Below, piece after piece: positions 27,612 to 36,231 of a stretch of 64,000 nucleotides of DNA. Position numbers and translations under genes: made by a program. Source of the stretch: an uncultured Flavobacterium sp. (GTDB lineage Bacteria; Bacteroidota; Bacteroidia; Flavobacteriales; Flavobacteriaceae); contig NZ_CAMLDD010000015.1 of the NCBI RefSeq assembly GCF_946478785.1, forward strand, positions 1 through 64,000, written 5' to 3'. Within the stretch, counting starts at the first letter, position 1, and every line of letters begins with the position of its first letter. The notes beneath the pieces are model-generated. The model had not been told where the DNA came from. It ran no database searches and worked only from the letters and a program-made list of their open reading frames with translations.

Positions 27612-27641
27612 ATAAAAGCACCCATGTGGGTGCTTTTGTTT
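27612..27641 (+). terminator. Terminator after the SnoaL-like genes
   Basis: A 10-bp stem, AAAAGCACCC at 27612-27621 and GGGTGCTTTT at 27626-27635, with a 4-base loop and following T-rich tract, ends the plus-strand unit and may also serve the convergent DUF202 gene. Confidence 0.85.
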
Positions 27642-27676
27642 TTTACTTTTAGATATGTGCTATACGCAATAACAGC

Positions 27677-28060
27677 TTAAAGACTGGCGATAAGATACCA
27701 GCAGAGTGCTACGCTGATTATCAGCATGCACAATGTCAGTGCGGCAATACCATATGAAGAAGCGGTAAAGGACTCTTCTTCGATCTGTCTGGAAACCTTT
27801 CTGTATTTTATGTAGGCCAGCACCACGGTCATTGCTCCAATAACAACCAGAGTAATACCAACGATACCGGAGTACCCCTGGTTAAGATGTAATTCTGTTT
27901 TCGGTCCGAGCATAATGGCTATCTGGCGGATAAACAGTGAAAATTTTACTACCACGAACCCAAATCCCATGATCCCGATGCTTGTGCGGATCCAGGCAAG
28001 GAAAGTTCTCTCGTTGGCAAGATGGTCGTTGATTCTCTTTGATATTTTTTTATCAGGCAT
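27677..28060 (-). CDS. DUF202 (YidH-type) membrane protein
   Basis: The 127-residue inner-membrane protein has the DUF202 signature LANERTFLAWIRTSIGIMGFG at about residues 14-34, followed by three hydrophobic segments in total. The function of DUF202 proteins is not established; they are small three-helix membrane proteins in many bacteria. It is convergent with the SnoaL-like genes and shares their terminator region. No partner in the neighbourhood explains its role. Confidence 0.85.
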   Translation of the reverse strand: MPDKKISKRINDHLANERTFLAWIRTSIGIMGFGFVVVKFSLFIRQIAIMLGPKTELHLNQGYSGIVGITLVVIGAMTVVLAYIKYRKVSRQIEEESFTASSYGIAALTLCMLIISVALCWYLIASL

Positions 28061-28131
28061 AAGTTTGTATCAATTCATTTAGTTGTTTGTTAGGCGATTT
28101 TATTGCCTTTTGTTCAATGCTATGTAGAGCA

Positions 28132-28494
28132 TCAAAGGTCAGCGAAGAGGGAATTTCGGTATTTAATCCCCCATAGGGCAAGGGAATCAATAACCGGTTC
28201 TAGAGTAAGGCCAAATTCGGTAGCTTCATATTCCACGGTAACGGGCTTGGTGGAATACACCGTTCTCTTAATCAACCGGTTGGTTTCCATATCCTGCAAT
28301 TCTTTGGAAAGCATCTTTGCAGCGATCCCGTCCACTTCACGTAAAAGGTCCATAAAACGCATCTTACCTCCTTTAATAAGGGTTCCAAGAATATGCACCT
28401 TCCATTTTCCGCATAGTATCTCCATGGTGTCCTTGACACCTTTTATCTGTACCTAGCAATCCCCGGAATTGTTGATATTCTGTCTTTTCTGCAT
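28132..28494 (-). pseudogene. HxlR-family regulator with a premature stop at codon 14
   Basis: The frame from ATG 28494 reads MQKRQNINNSGDC, then TAG at 28455-28453, then continues in the same frame with VQIKGVKDTMEILCGKWKVH and the full HxlR domain to 28132. The stop falls right after the N-terminal cysteine, where HxlR proteins usually read C-P-V or similar, so it looks like a nonsense mutation. An internal ATG at 28425 could give a 97-residue protein lacking that cysteine. It could be a broken gene or a redox-blind shortened regulator; a sequencing error is possible. Confidence 0.7.
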
Positions 28495-28634
28495 AAACGG
28501 TATTTATAGATACAAAGTTATAAAATAAAGTTTCCAATACAGCCATCGGTTTCATTAGGGAAAGTAGTTTCCAAAGGGTAATCAATAACATTTATAAACC
28601 CTTTTCATGGTACCTTTGTGCAAACGAGAAAACG

Positions 28635-29204
28635 ATGACATTCAAGGAATACCAACATTATTTTGAAACTATTATCAATAAACCTATTGAAGAACAGGAT
28701 GCCCCTTTTGATAATCCGGACTATATGGAATATACAAAGCTGAACTGGTCAAGGATGAACCGTTGGCTGAAAACAGGAAAGTTGACTGATGATATTAAAA
28801 CGGTAGTCAGAGATATCGGAAGTCCTCAAAATTGGATCATCATTACCGAGCCTTGGTGTGGGGATGCTGCCCACAGTGTCCCGTTTATAGAAATGATTGC
28901 AGGCGAGAATCCGCTGATCAGCACCTCTTATAGTTTACGGGACAGTAGCCCATCACTTATCGATGCATATTTGACCAATGGTTCCAAATCTATTCCCAAG
29001 CTGGTAATCCGTGGTGAAAACGGAAAGGACATAGCGATCTGGGGACCCCGTCCTGAAAACTGCCAGCAGTTTTACCAACAGCTTTTGGACGAAAAAGCAG
29101 ATATTGAAAAAATCAAGACCGATCTGCAGATATGGTACAACGCCAACAAAGGGCAGGCACTGCAACAGGAACTATTGGCTTTGTTACAGAAAAAATCCAA
29201 CTGA
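28635..29204 (+). CDS. Thioredoxin-like family protein
   Basis: The 189-residue protein belongs to a thioredoxin-like family of Bacteroidota whose members carry one conserved cysteine in a PWCGD motif; here it is EPWCGDAAHSVPFIEMI around residues 72-90. The later RGENGKDIAIWGPRP segment matches the strand after the cis-proline (SKSIPKLVIRG). Function is unknown; the single cysteine suggests mixed-disulfide chemistry rather than a classical dithiol. It is divergent from the damaged HxlR gene, which might once have regulated it. Confidence 0.85.
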   Translation: MTFKEYQHYFETIINKPIEEQDAPFDNPDYMEYTKLNWSRMNRWLKTGKLTDDIKTVVRDIGSPQNWIIITEPWCGDAAHSVPFIEMIAGENPLISTSYSLRDSSPSLIDAYLTNGSKSIPKLVIRGENGKDIAIWGPRPENCQQFYQQLLDEKADIEKIKTDLQIWYNANKGQALQQELLALLQKKSN

Positions 29205-29265
29205 TGTTTATTGTACAAGCCAACGGGAACACCTTTTTTGATAAACAGATAAATTAAAATAAAGA

Positions 29266-29475
29266 ATGAGCAGTATTAAACAATTATTTTTGAGCGAAGT
29301 AGAGCGTGAAACTGAAAACACCCGCAAAATGATGGAAAAGCTTTCAGATGCTGACCTGACCTGGAAACCGCATGAGAAATCCATGAGTATCGGAGCACTG
29401 GCAGGACATATTGTGGAAATCCACAATTGGGTCGGAAATGCTTTTGTAGAGGATGAGTTTGATTTCCAGTGTTGA
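29266..29475 (+). pseudogene. Truncated DinB-family protein
   Basis: The N-terminal part of a DinB-like four-helix metal-binding protein is present (FLSEVERETENTRKMMEKL, then [16 protein letters not shown] with the first metal-ligand histidine). The family is about 150-170 residues, but the frame stops after 69 residues, where the DNA becomes the 3'-truncated pyrD in the opposite direction. This is a recombination scar, not a functional gene. Confidence 0.8.
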
Positions 29476-30288
29476 ACGTTTATTTAAAGGCTTTCCAGAG
29501 AGCCCGCCTGATTCTATTTTAGTCTTTGATTTTAAGCCTTCTCTTGAAAGTGTAGTATTGGTAGCAATAACACCAGCTATTTTCGTTTCTTTAATAATCT
29601 CAATAATATCCATTAACTGATCGTCAGATAAATCGGGGGCAATTTTTAAAAGAATTGGTTTTGGTTTCTCATTTTCAATATTCAGTTGTTGCAAGCTCTG
29701 TAGAAGTCGGGTTAAAGGTTCTTTTTCCTGTAGCTCCCGGAGGTTGGGAGTATTTGGGGAGCTGACATTTACGACAAAGTAGTCTACATACAAAAAAAGT
29801 TTTTTGAAACAGGTTTCGTAATCATCTATTGCCTGTTCGTTTGGTGTGTTCTTATTTTTTCCGATGTTGCCACCTATTAATACTTCTTTATTTTTTTTCA
29901 GTCTCTTTACTGCTGCATCAACTCCTTCATTGTTAAAGCCCATTCTATTGATAATTCCTGAATCTTCTATCAAACGGAACAATCGCTTTTGCTCATTTCC
30001 AGGTTGTGGTTTAGGAGTTAATGTGCCGATTTCAACAAAGCCAAATCCAAGACTGGAAAACTCTTTAAATAATTTTGCATTCTTATCGAGACCGGCAGCT
30101 AATCCTACAGGATTTTTGAATGTCAAACCAAAAACTTCACGTTCGAGGCGTTTGTTTTTAATAGGTTTAGGAAATAAAACTCGTGCAAGTGTAAGCGGCA
30201 GATTTTTAAGAAGAAAAAAAGTAAAATTGTGAACCATCTCGGGATCAAATCTGAACAAAATTGGTCGGATTAATTTCTTATAAATCAT
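29466..30288 (-). pseudogene. pyrD: 3'-truncated dihydroorotate dehydrogenase (quinone type)
   Basis: Class 2 DHODH oxidises dihydroorotate to orotate in pyrimidine synthesis. The N-terminal membrane helix ([18 protein letters not shown]) and FMN-barrel motifs [27 protein letters not shown], the catalytic serine region [14 protein letters not shown] and the [12 protein letters not shown] strand are intact. Around residue 273 the protein-coding homology ends and the reading frame runs into the complement of the dinB-like gene, so about the last 60-65 residues are missing. The FMN phosphate-binding end is therefore lost and the protein is probably inactive. The boundary near 29466 is an estimate. 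Confidence 0.8.
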
Positions 30289-30426
30289 TGAAAAAATATA
30301 AAACGATATTGTTAGCGAAATCAGAATAAATAACTATTGTCATAACAGTCTTAGAAAGTTTTGCTCAAAATTAATAAAGTACACTGAAATAATACTACTG
30401 ATTATTATGACTTTGACTACTTTACC

Positions 30427-32421
30427 CTATTGTACCAAATGCTGTAAATCCGGATCGTTCTTGATACGTTCCATTTCGCTTTCAACAATTTGCAGAATAT
30501 CTGCTTTTATCTGCCGGTAATTGCTTTCGATATTTAGCTTCATGTTATCTTTTCCTGATTCATCCACAAAAGACAGAATTTGTGGTATCTTTTGATAGGC
30601 TTTGGTCTCTGAGGCTACTTTTTCATTATCTACTACAATTTCTGCATGGAAAATCTTCTGGTCTATACGCTCGTCGAAGTTGTCCGATACAGATCCTACA
30701 AACATCCCTTGTGTAAGTGTTGAAATTTTAGAAGCCGGAATAAGGCTGTCTAATTGGGTGGATATGGACGTGGATTTATCATTACGATTAATCGTCATGC
30801 TCTGGCGTTTCTGTAATACTTTCCCGAATCGTTCTGAAAGACTTTTTGCTGTTTCGCCAACTACCTGACCGGAAAAAATATTACCCACTGTGTTCTGAAT
30901 AACTTTGCTTTCCTTATCGCCATAATCCCTCGTTAATTGTGAAAAATCCTGAAAGCCAAGGCATACTGCCACTTTGTTACTTCTCGCCGTTGCGATAAGA
31001 TTATCCAGCCCTCTGAAATAAATGGTTGGCAGCTCATCTATGATAACTGAACTCTTTAACTGACCTTTTTTATTAATCAGCTTTACAATTCTTGAATTAT
31101 ACAAACCCAATGCTGCGGAATAGATATTTTGACGGTCGGGGTTGTTGCCCACACATAAAATTTTAGGTTCTTTCGGATTGTTTATGTCCAATGAAAAATC
31201 ATCTCCTGTCATCACCCAATACAAACTTGGCGAAATCATTCTTGATAAAGGAATTTTAGCAGAAGCGATCTGTCCCTGTAACTGGTCTTGGGCTCCGCCT
31301 TGCCAAGCATCCATAAATGGAGATAAGTAGTTTTCCAAATCGGGATAAGAAGTTAAAATAGTGAAAACATCCGAGTACTTTTTGTTCAGCAATTCAATGG
31401 CATGTGGAAACGTACAATACTTACCGTTATCATAGATTTTCAGATACCAAATAATAGCGGCCAGCAGGATAATTGGTGACTCGACGAAAAAATCCCCCTG
31501 CTTCTGGATCCACGACCTGTTAAGGTTTAACATGATAGTATAAGCTGCCTCATAAGCATCGGATATGTCCGTCATAAAATCGGGATTAAGCGGATTGCAA
31601 CGGTGGCTCTTGCGTGGGTCATCAAAGTTAATAACGTAAAATTGTGGCTGAACTTTGTACTTATCCCTGTGCTTCAGCAAATGGTTATATGCAATGGTAG
31701 AAAGGTCGTCAAATTTAAAATCGTAGATGTACATGGAGAAACCTTTCTCTATCTGCTGTTTGATGTAGTTGTTTACAATAGCATAGGACTTTCCGGAACC
31801 GGGTGTTCCTAAAACTATGGTTGCTCTAAATGGATTGACGATGTTTATCCATCCGTTGTTCCATTTGTTTTTGTAGTAGAACTTGGTAGGTAAGTTGACG
31901 GAATACTCGTTTTCCATTAGTTTGGTTTCCTGCTGAAAGCTTTCGTTTTCGTTATTGAAAACGTCATCCATCAGGTTGTTGTTCAGTAAACGATGCATCC
32001 AGACACCTGCCATCAGCAAAGCAATGTAGCCCAGACCAAGTGTAAGAATGTAAAAGAATGTGCCAACAATTGGCGAAAGTTTTAATAGTGGTGTATTCAG
32101 AAAAAATAGTACAAAACCAACTCCTAAAGCCACATATATTTTAGACCAAGTTATCTTTTCATTCTTTACGCCTTTGGTTCCCAAGCAGCTTAATGCAAGC
32201 AGTACTATTGCAAAAATTTTGGTGTAAAGTGTGTGCGAAAACAGTCCTGCTGTTCTGTCGAAATTGCCTAATATCTTATTAATGATTTCCAGTGTCCAGC
32301 CACGTTCTAAAAAGAAACCGTAACAAAACCAATAGAGATGCATCAGCACAATCAAAATGCTTACTGCACGCATAAAAGCCATGATCTTGGCTAAACCTCT
32401 TAAATCGTCTTCTCCCTGCAT
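30427..32421 (-). CDS. mobC: Conjugative coupling protein (T4CP, TraG/TraD-type)
   Basis: The 664-residue coupling ATPase feeds the relaxase-DNA complex to the conjugation channel. It has four to five N-terminal transmembrane segments, Walker A GTPGSGKS (residues 205-212) and Walker B VIIDELPT around residues 459-466, with RSNKVAVCLGFQDFSQL as the RecA-like sensor region. In CTnDOT-type elements the gene normally follows mobB directly; here a membrane-protein gene and the zinc cargo lie between. A copy of the operon-head repeat lies 59 bases upstream. Confidence 0.93.
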   Translation of the reverse strand: MQGEDDLRGLAKIMAFMRAVSILIVLMHLYWFCYGFFLERGWTLEIINKILGNFDRTAGLFSHTLYTKIFAIVLLALSCLGTKGVKNEKITWSKIYVALGVGFVLFFLNTPLLKLSPIVGTFFYILTLGLGYIALLMAGVWMHRLLNNNLMDDVFNNENESFQQETKLMENEYSVNLPTKFYYKNKWNNGWINIVNPFRATIVLGTPGSGKSYAIVNNYIKQQIEKGFSMYIYDFKFDDLSTIAYNHLLKHRDKYKVQPQFYVINFDDPRKSHRCNPLNPDFMTDISDAYEAAYTIMLNLNRSWIQKQGDFFVESPIILLAAIIWYLKIYDNGKYCTFPHAIELLNKKYSDVFTILTSYPDLENYLSPFMDAWQGGAQDQLQGQIASAKIPLSRMISPSLYWVMTGDDFSLDINNPKEPKILCVGNNPDRQNIYSAALGLYNSRIVKLINKKGQLKSSVIIDELPTIYFRGLDNLIATARSNKVAVCLGFQDFSQLTRDYGDKESKVIQNTVGNIFSGQVVGETAKSLSERFGKVLQKRQSMTINRNDKSTSISTQLDSLIPASKISTLTQGMFVGSVSDNFDERIDQKIFHAEIVVDNEKVASETKAYQKIPQILSFVDESGKDNMKLNIESNYRQIKADILQIVESEMERIKNDPDLQHLVQ

Positions 32422-32479
32422 TTTTATAAAAATTAATGTTCGGGCGTGAATTTAAGAGCTTTGAATAGTGGCTATAGAA

Positions 32480-32517
32480 AAGTGGCTGTCAATGGCCGTA
32501 GAAGGCAGTGTTTGGCG
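32480..32517 (-). repeat. ICE operon-head repeat, copy f
   Basis: Read on the minus strand, this gives GCCAAACACTGCC followed by TTCTACGGCC and TTGACAGCCACTT, as in copies b and e. It lies just upstream of the coupling-protein gene, in the orientation of that gene. Confidence 0.65.
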
Positions 32518-32553
32518 TTAAACTGTCAGAAGTGGGTTGGAATAAATTTACAC

Positions 32554-33099
32554 TTATTGAGATGCCTTTATTCCCAACGCATAACTCCAACGTAAAATTT
32601 TGGGAGCGGACGGCGTTTTAAATTGGTAAATACTATAAATATAAAATGAAGAAAAAAGAAATGCACCCCAACTAACTATAATACACAAGATATCCTGACG
32701 TTTTGTGATTGGAAACATACCAGCAACTATGGATTTAATAATAAATGCAGGAAAAGCACAGCACAGTAATATGCAGATAATCCAAGGTAAAATCCATAGT
32801 TTTTTATCCTTCGCTCGCAATCCGATAATGATACCTTTGAGAAAATAGACAATACAAAATAAAAAATAAGCAAACAAAAAAGACAGAATCCAAGTATTCA
32901 GTTGACCTGTATCTTCTGGTAATATCTTTTGAGCTAATAAATAGCCGGCATAAATAAATATGCCAAATACGGCTGCAATCTTTAAAAAGAAAGTGAGAAA
33001 GCCCACAAGCATAGACATTACACCCGTGGCAGCCAGTGATTCTCCATCTTTTCGGATTCTGTATTCTTCTTCCGTTTCGTTAGGGTCGTTCCAGTCCAT
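32554..33099 (-). CDS. Membrane protein of unknown function
   Basis: This 181-residue protein has an acidic N terminus (MDWNDPNETEEEYRIRKDGE) and about five hydrophobic segments, for example VGFLTFFLKIAAVFGIFIYA and WIICILLCCAFPAFIIKSIV. I do not recognise a family. It is on the same strand as the coupling-protein gene, 130 bases upstream, and may belong to the mobilisation region. A role in transfer, entry exclusion or zinc cargo cannot be told apart from the sequence. Confidence 0.6.
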   Translation of the reverse strand: MDWNDPNETEEEYRIRKDGESLAATGVMSMLVGFLTFFLKIAAVFGIFIYAGYLLAQKILPEDTGQLNTWILSFLFAYFLFCIVYFLKGIIIGLRAKDKKLWILPWIICILLCCAFPAFIIKSIVAGMFPITKRQDILCIIVSWGAFLFSSFYIYSIYQFKTPSAPKILRWSYALGIKASQ

Positions 33100-33144
33100 G
33101 CTATTTAGTTTTTAATTGTTATTTCAAGAAGATATAAAATTATA

Positions 33145-33531
33145 TCAGGAAGAACACTCTGGGCAAATTCCTGAAACCGTAAAATTTACTTCCTTGACTT
33201 GATATCTTTTAGGTAATTCAAAAGATGGTTTTACATCTTCCAAACAGGTAACAGTTTGGCATTCCTGACAGCTAAAATGAATATGATTGTGGCTGTGATG
33301 AACTGCTTCTTTATGATTGTAACTTGCATATTTAACTCCGCCATCAATGTTTACAACCTTGTGTACCAAGTCTTCTTCTACCAATCTATCTAACACCCGA
33401 TAAATTGTAACCCGGTCGCACAGGCCATCTAAGTTATTTTGTATTTCTGAATGAGATAATGCTACTGTTGATTGACTAATCAGTTTTAGTATCTCTGTTT
33501 TCGCTGCTGTATTTCTAGTCTGTTTCATCAT
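33145..33531 (-). CDS. zur: Fur-family repressor, probably Zur
   Basis: The 128-residue Fur-family protein has the winged helix-turn-helix (SHSEIQNNLDGLCDRVTIYRVLDRL) and a C-terminal dimerisation domain with HHSHNHIHF and two CxxC pairs (Cys88/Cys91 and Cys123/Cys126) that hold a structural zinc. I call it Zur because the downstream divergent genes are a classical zinc-starvation set (folE, COG0523 GTPase) and two GCAACA-N-TGTTGC-like palindromes stand between them. The MM start at 33531 fits family length better than the longer frame to 33567, which would overlap the operator. Specific metal is inferred. Confidence 0.85.
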   Translation of the reverse strand: MMKQTRNTAAKTEILKLISQSTVALSHSEIQNNLDGLCDRVTIYRVLDRLVEEDLVHKVVNIDGGVKYASYNHKEAVHHSHNHIHFSCQECQTVTCLEDVKPSFELPKRYQVKEVNFTVSGICPECSS

Positions 33532-33543
33532 ATCATAAAATAT

Positions 33544-33600
33544 AACGCAACAATGTTGCGTTAACAAATATAATCCTTATTTTTGTAACAATGTTGCATT
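33544..33600. promoter_or_regulatory. Two Zur-box-like palindromes over a divergent promoter
   Basis: Box 1 (33544-33562) is a perfect 9-1-9 palindrome, AACGCAACA-A-TGTTGCGTT. Box 2 (33582-33600) shares the core AACAATGTTGC. They are centred 38 bases apart between the repressor gene and the zinc operon. TATTTTTG at 33578-33585 matches the Bacteroidota -7 box TAnnTTTG, with TTG 19 bases before it, inside box 1. A bound repressor would cover this rightward promoter and lie just upstream of its own start. Confidence 0.8.
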
Positions 33601-33712
33601 AACGGATTCTGATTTAAACTACCAAATATAAAAAATTTTTAAGCGATGATGGTCAGTTAGTGCCTAGAGGAGCTGGAAAGCAACCCCTATTAATAAATAA
33701 TGAATAAAAAAA

Positions 33713-33904
33713 ATGATCCCACAAACATTTGAAAAATGGAAAAACTGCATTATAAACGATTGTAAAATCACCCTTACCAAAGATTTCGCAAAAAAGCGTT
33801 TGGCAGTTTACGAAAATCCAACAGATAAGGAAACAGTAAGGTTTGTCAAACTTTATGGAAAAACACATTTAGAGAATATTATTTATTGGTTTAAGAAGGT
33901 ATGA
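33713..33904 (+). CDS. Small conserved-looking protein, first gene of the zinc operon
   Basis: A 63-residue protein (MIPQTFEKWKNCIINDCKIT...) has a basic and aromatic composition, two cysteines (NCIINDCKI) and a C-terminal YGKTHLENIIYWFKKV helix. I do not recognise the family with certainty. Its stop overlaps the merC start by 4 bases, which supports real translation. It is the first gene after the Zur-box promoter. Function unknown. Confidence 0.65.
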   Translation: MIPQTFEKWKNCIINDCKITLTKDFAKKRLAVYENPTDKETVRFVKLYGKTHLENIIYWFKKV

Positions 33905-34292
33905 TATTAAAAATTAACGCTGATACATTCGGCATTATTTCCGGAAGTCTATGTCTGGTTCATTGTGTAGCTACACCGTTTTTATTTATAGCAAGAGCGT
34001 GTACTGATACCTGTTGTTCCAGTACGCCTGTATGGTGGCAGCTTGTTGACTATTTATTGTCATATCCTTTGCGGCCATTTACTATGCCTCAAAAAACACC
34101 AATAAAAAATGGATGCAAATTGCATTGTGGTCTAGTTGGGCGGTATTACTATTTACTATACTGAATGAAACGTTTGAGACCGGACTATTACCTGAAATGT
34201 TTATCTACTTTCCTGCATTTGCTATTGTAGGACTCCATTTTTATAACCTCAGGTACTGCAAATGTGCCAAAGATAAATGCTGTGCATCCTAA
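33901..34292 (+). pseudogene. merC: Frameshifted MerC-domain membrane protein
   Basis: The start encodes a MerC-like first part (ADTFGIISGSLCLVHCVATPFLF), with the CxxxxC pair of the family. Near 34057 the frame shifts: one base is missing after DYL, and the neighbouring frame continues with VISFAAIYYASKN, KKWMQIALWSSWAVLLF, and a cysteine-rich end (YCKCAKDKCCAS) to TAA at 34292. The total length 392 is not divisible by three. MerC proteins carry mercury or other metal ions across the inner membrane. Either this is a true recent mutation or a sequencing error. Confidence 0.8.
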
Positions 34293-34303
34293 TACGATAG
34301 AAT

Positions 34304-34975
34304 ATGCAAAACGACATTAAAGAACAAATAGAGATTGTAGGCGACAGCCATTTCTCAGCGAGCGTAGAAACGCCTTTACGAAAAGATGCTTTCGACAAAT
34401 CCGATGAAGAAAAGATTGAAAACATTCAAGCTCTTTTCCATAAAATTATGGAAGAAATGGGACTGGATTTAACTGATGACAGTTTATCGGGAACCCCATA
34501 CCGGGTAGCAAAAATGTACGTAAAAGAGCTTTTCTACGGATTGAACCCGAAGAACAAACCTAAACTGTCCACATTTGAGAATAAATATGGTTATGCAAAA
34601 ATGTTGGTAGAACAAAATATTACGATAGACTCTGCCTGTGAACATCATTTTCTACCAATTACCGGTTATGCCCATGTAGCTTACATCCCTTCAGACAGGG
34701 TCGTTGGTTTATCAAAAATCAACAGGTTGGTTAACTATTATGCCCATAGACCGCAAGTTCAGGAAAGACTTTGCCTACAGATAATGAAAGATTTACAACA
34801 AGCTCTGGATACGGAAAGTGTAATAGTAATGATTTCCGCAAAACATTTATGTGTTTCATCCAGAGGGATAAAAGACAAATCTAGCTTTACGACCACTATC
34901 GAATATGGGGGCGAGTTTAATAAAGTTGAAATAAGAGATGAATTCTTTAAATGCCTGAAATTAGAGATAGATTAA
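34304..34975 (+). CDS. folE: GTP cyclohydrolase I (type IA)
   Basis: FolE converts GTP to dihydroneopterin triphosphate, the first step of folate/tetrahydropterin synthesis. The 223-residue protein has the zinc ligands Cys112 and His115 in DSACEHHFLP and Cys183 in KHLCVSSRG, plus SKINRLVNYYAHRPQVQERL. A second copy of an essential zinc enzyme next to a COG0523 GTPase is a known theme of Zur regulons, although those often carry the metal-flexible FolE2; this copy is the zinc-type FolE. It may be served by the adjacent chaperone. Cotranscription with the COG0523 gene is inferred from spacing. Confidence 0.93.
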   Translation: MQNDIKEQIEIVGDSHFSASVETPLRKDAFDKSDEEKIENIQALFHKIMEEMGLDLTDDSLSGTPYRVAKMYVKELFYGLNPKNKPKLSTFENKYGYAKMLVEQNITIDSACEHHFLPITGYAHVAYIPSDRVVGLSKINRLVNYYAHRPQVQERLCLQIMKDLQQALDTESVIVMISAKHLCVSSRGIKDKSSFTTTIEYGGEFNKVEIRDEFFKCLKLEID

Positions 34976-35022
34976 TCTCCATGTTTAGATCAACATAGAA
35001 TAAAATAATAGATTTAATTAAT

Positions 35023-36231
35023 ATGGTCTTAGAAAATAAGCTACCCGTTACCGTTTTAAGTGGTTTTTTGGGAGCAGGAAAAACAACGCTTCTCAATCAC
35101 GTTTTGCACAATAAAGACGGACTGAAGGTAGCAGTAATTGTAAACGATATGAGCGAGGTTAACGTAGATGCACGCTTAGTGGAAAATGAGAATACACTTT
35201 CCAGAACTGAAGAGAAATTAGTGGAAATGAGTAATGGTTGTATCTGTTGCACACTTCGGGAAGACTTAATGGTTGAAGTAGAAAAGCTTGCAAAAGAAGG
35301 ACGTTTTGATTATCTGCTGATTGAGAGTACCGGTATCAGCGAACCTGTTCCCGTAGCTCAAACATTTTCTTTTGTCGACGAAGAAAATGGCATAGATCTT
35401 TCCCGTTTTAGCTATATTGATACTATGGTAACCGTGGTAGATTGTTTTAATTTCTTTAAAGATTTTGGAACAAACGAGTTATTACAAGATCGTGATCTAA
35501 CGGATATGGAGGGGGATTACCGTACAATTGTAAATCTGCTGACCGATCAGATCGAATTTGCAAATGTTATCATACTCAATAAAACAGATTTAGTAGACAC
35601 AGATACAGTAGGACTTCTAAAAGCTGCTATTCACAAGCTGAATCCGGGAGCAAAAATTCTTACTTCTGAATTTGGGAATGTTTCACCAAAGGAGATTTTA
35701 AACACTAAACTTTTCAATTTTGAAGAGGCGGAAAACTCAGCAGGTTGGCAGAAAGAGCTACAAGCTGAAACGCATACCCCCGAAACGGAAGAATACGGTA
35801 TTGGTTCATTTGTATTTCGTAATCATAGACCTTTTCACCCCCAACGTTTCTGGGGATATTTGAATACAGATTATCCAAGTGGAATTATTCGGGCCAAAGG
35901 CCTGTTTTGGTTGGCTTCAAGACCTAATGATGCGATTAATTTCTCACAGGCTGGCGGTTCTTCCAGGTTGGAAAGAGCCGGTGTTTGGTGGTGCAGCATG
36001 CCTTTCAACGAAAGAATGAGGTATTCTTCCTTTGTCCATAACCAGGATGTGATAGAAGACCGCTGGAGTAAACAATGGGGCGACCGCATGAATGAGCTTG
36101 TTTTCATCGGACAGGATATTGATAAGGAAAAGATGATTGATGATTTAGAGAAATGTCTGCTACAGGATAGTGAGCAGTATATGTTTGATAAAAAAATCCT
36201 GTTTAAAGACCCTTTTCCAAAAGATATATGA
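35023..36231 (+). CDS. zigA: COG0523-family zinc chaperone GTPase (ZigA/ZNG1-like)
   Basis: The 402-residue G3E GTPase has Walker [10 protein letters not shown] (residues 14-22), the metal-binding CxCC motif at residues 73-76 ([11 protein letters not shown]), ESTGISEP, and NKTD as the guanine specificity motif. The C-terminal CobW_C domain includes [12 protein letters not shown]. Relatives deliver zinc to client enzymes during zinc limitation. Its position after folE and Zur boxes supports that role. It overlaps the next gene by 4 bases (ATGA). The client protein is not shown; FolE is the obvious candidate. Confidence 0.9.
   Translation: MVLENKLPVTVLSGFLGAGKTTLLNHVLHNKDGLKVAVIVNDMSEVNVDARLVENENTLSRTEEKLVEMSNGCICCTLREDLMVEVEKLAKEGRFDYLLIESTGISEPVPVAQTFSFVDEENGIDLSRFSYIDTMVTVVDCFNFFKDFGTNELLQDRDLTDMEGDYRTIVNLLTDQIEFANVIILNKTDLVDTDTVGLLKAAIHKLNPGAKILTSEFGNVSPKEILNTKLFNFEEAENSAGWQKELQAETHTPETEEYGIGSFVFRNHRPFHPQRFWGYLNTDYPSGIIRAKGLFWLASRPNDAINFSQAGGSSRLERAGVWWCSMPFNERMRYSSFVHNQDVIEDRWSKQWGDRMNELVFIGQDIDKEKMIDDLEKCLLQDSEQYMFDKKILFKDPFPKDI

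Noticed and set aside
16988..30426. Insertion sequence as carrier of the efflux/redox cargo
   Set aside because: No transposase, terminal inverted repeats or target duplications were recognised at the edges.
33605..33712. A start-less plus-strand frame resembling a peptide tail before the 63-residue gene
   Set aside because: No initiation codon and no recognisable family; likely leader sequence of the zinc operon.
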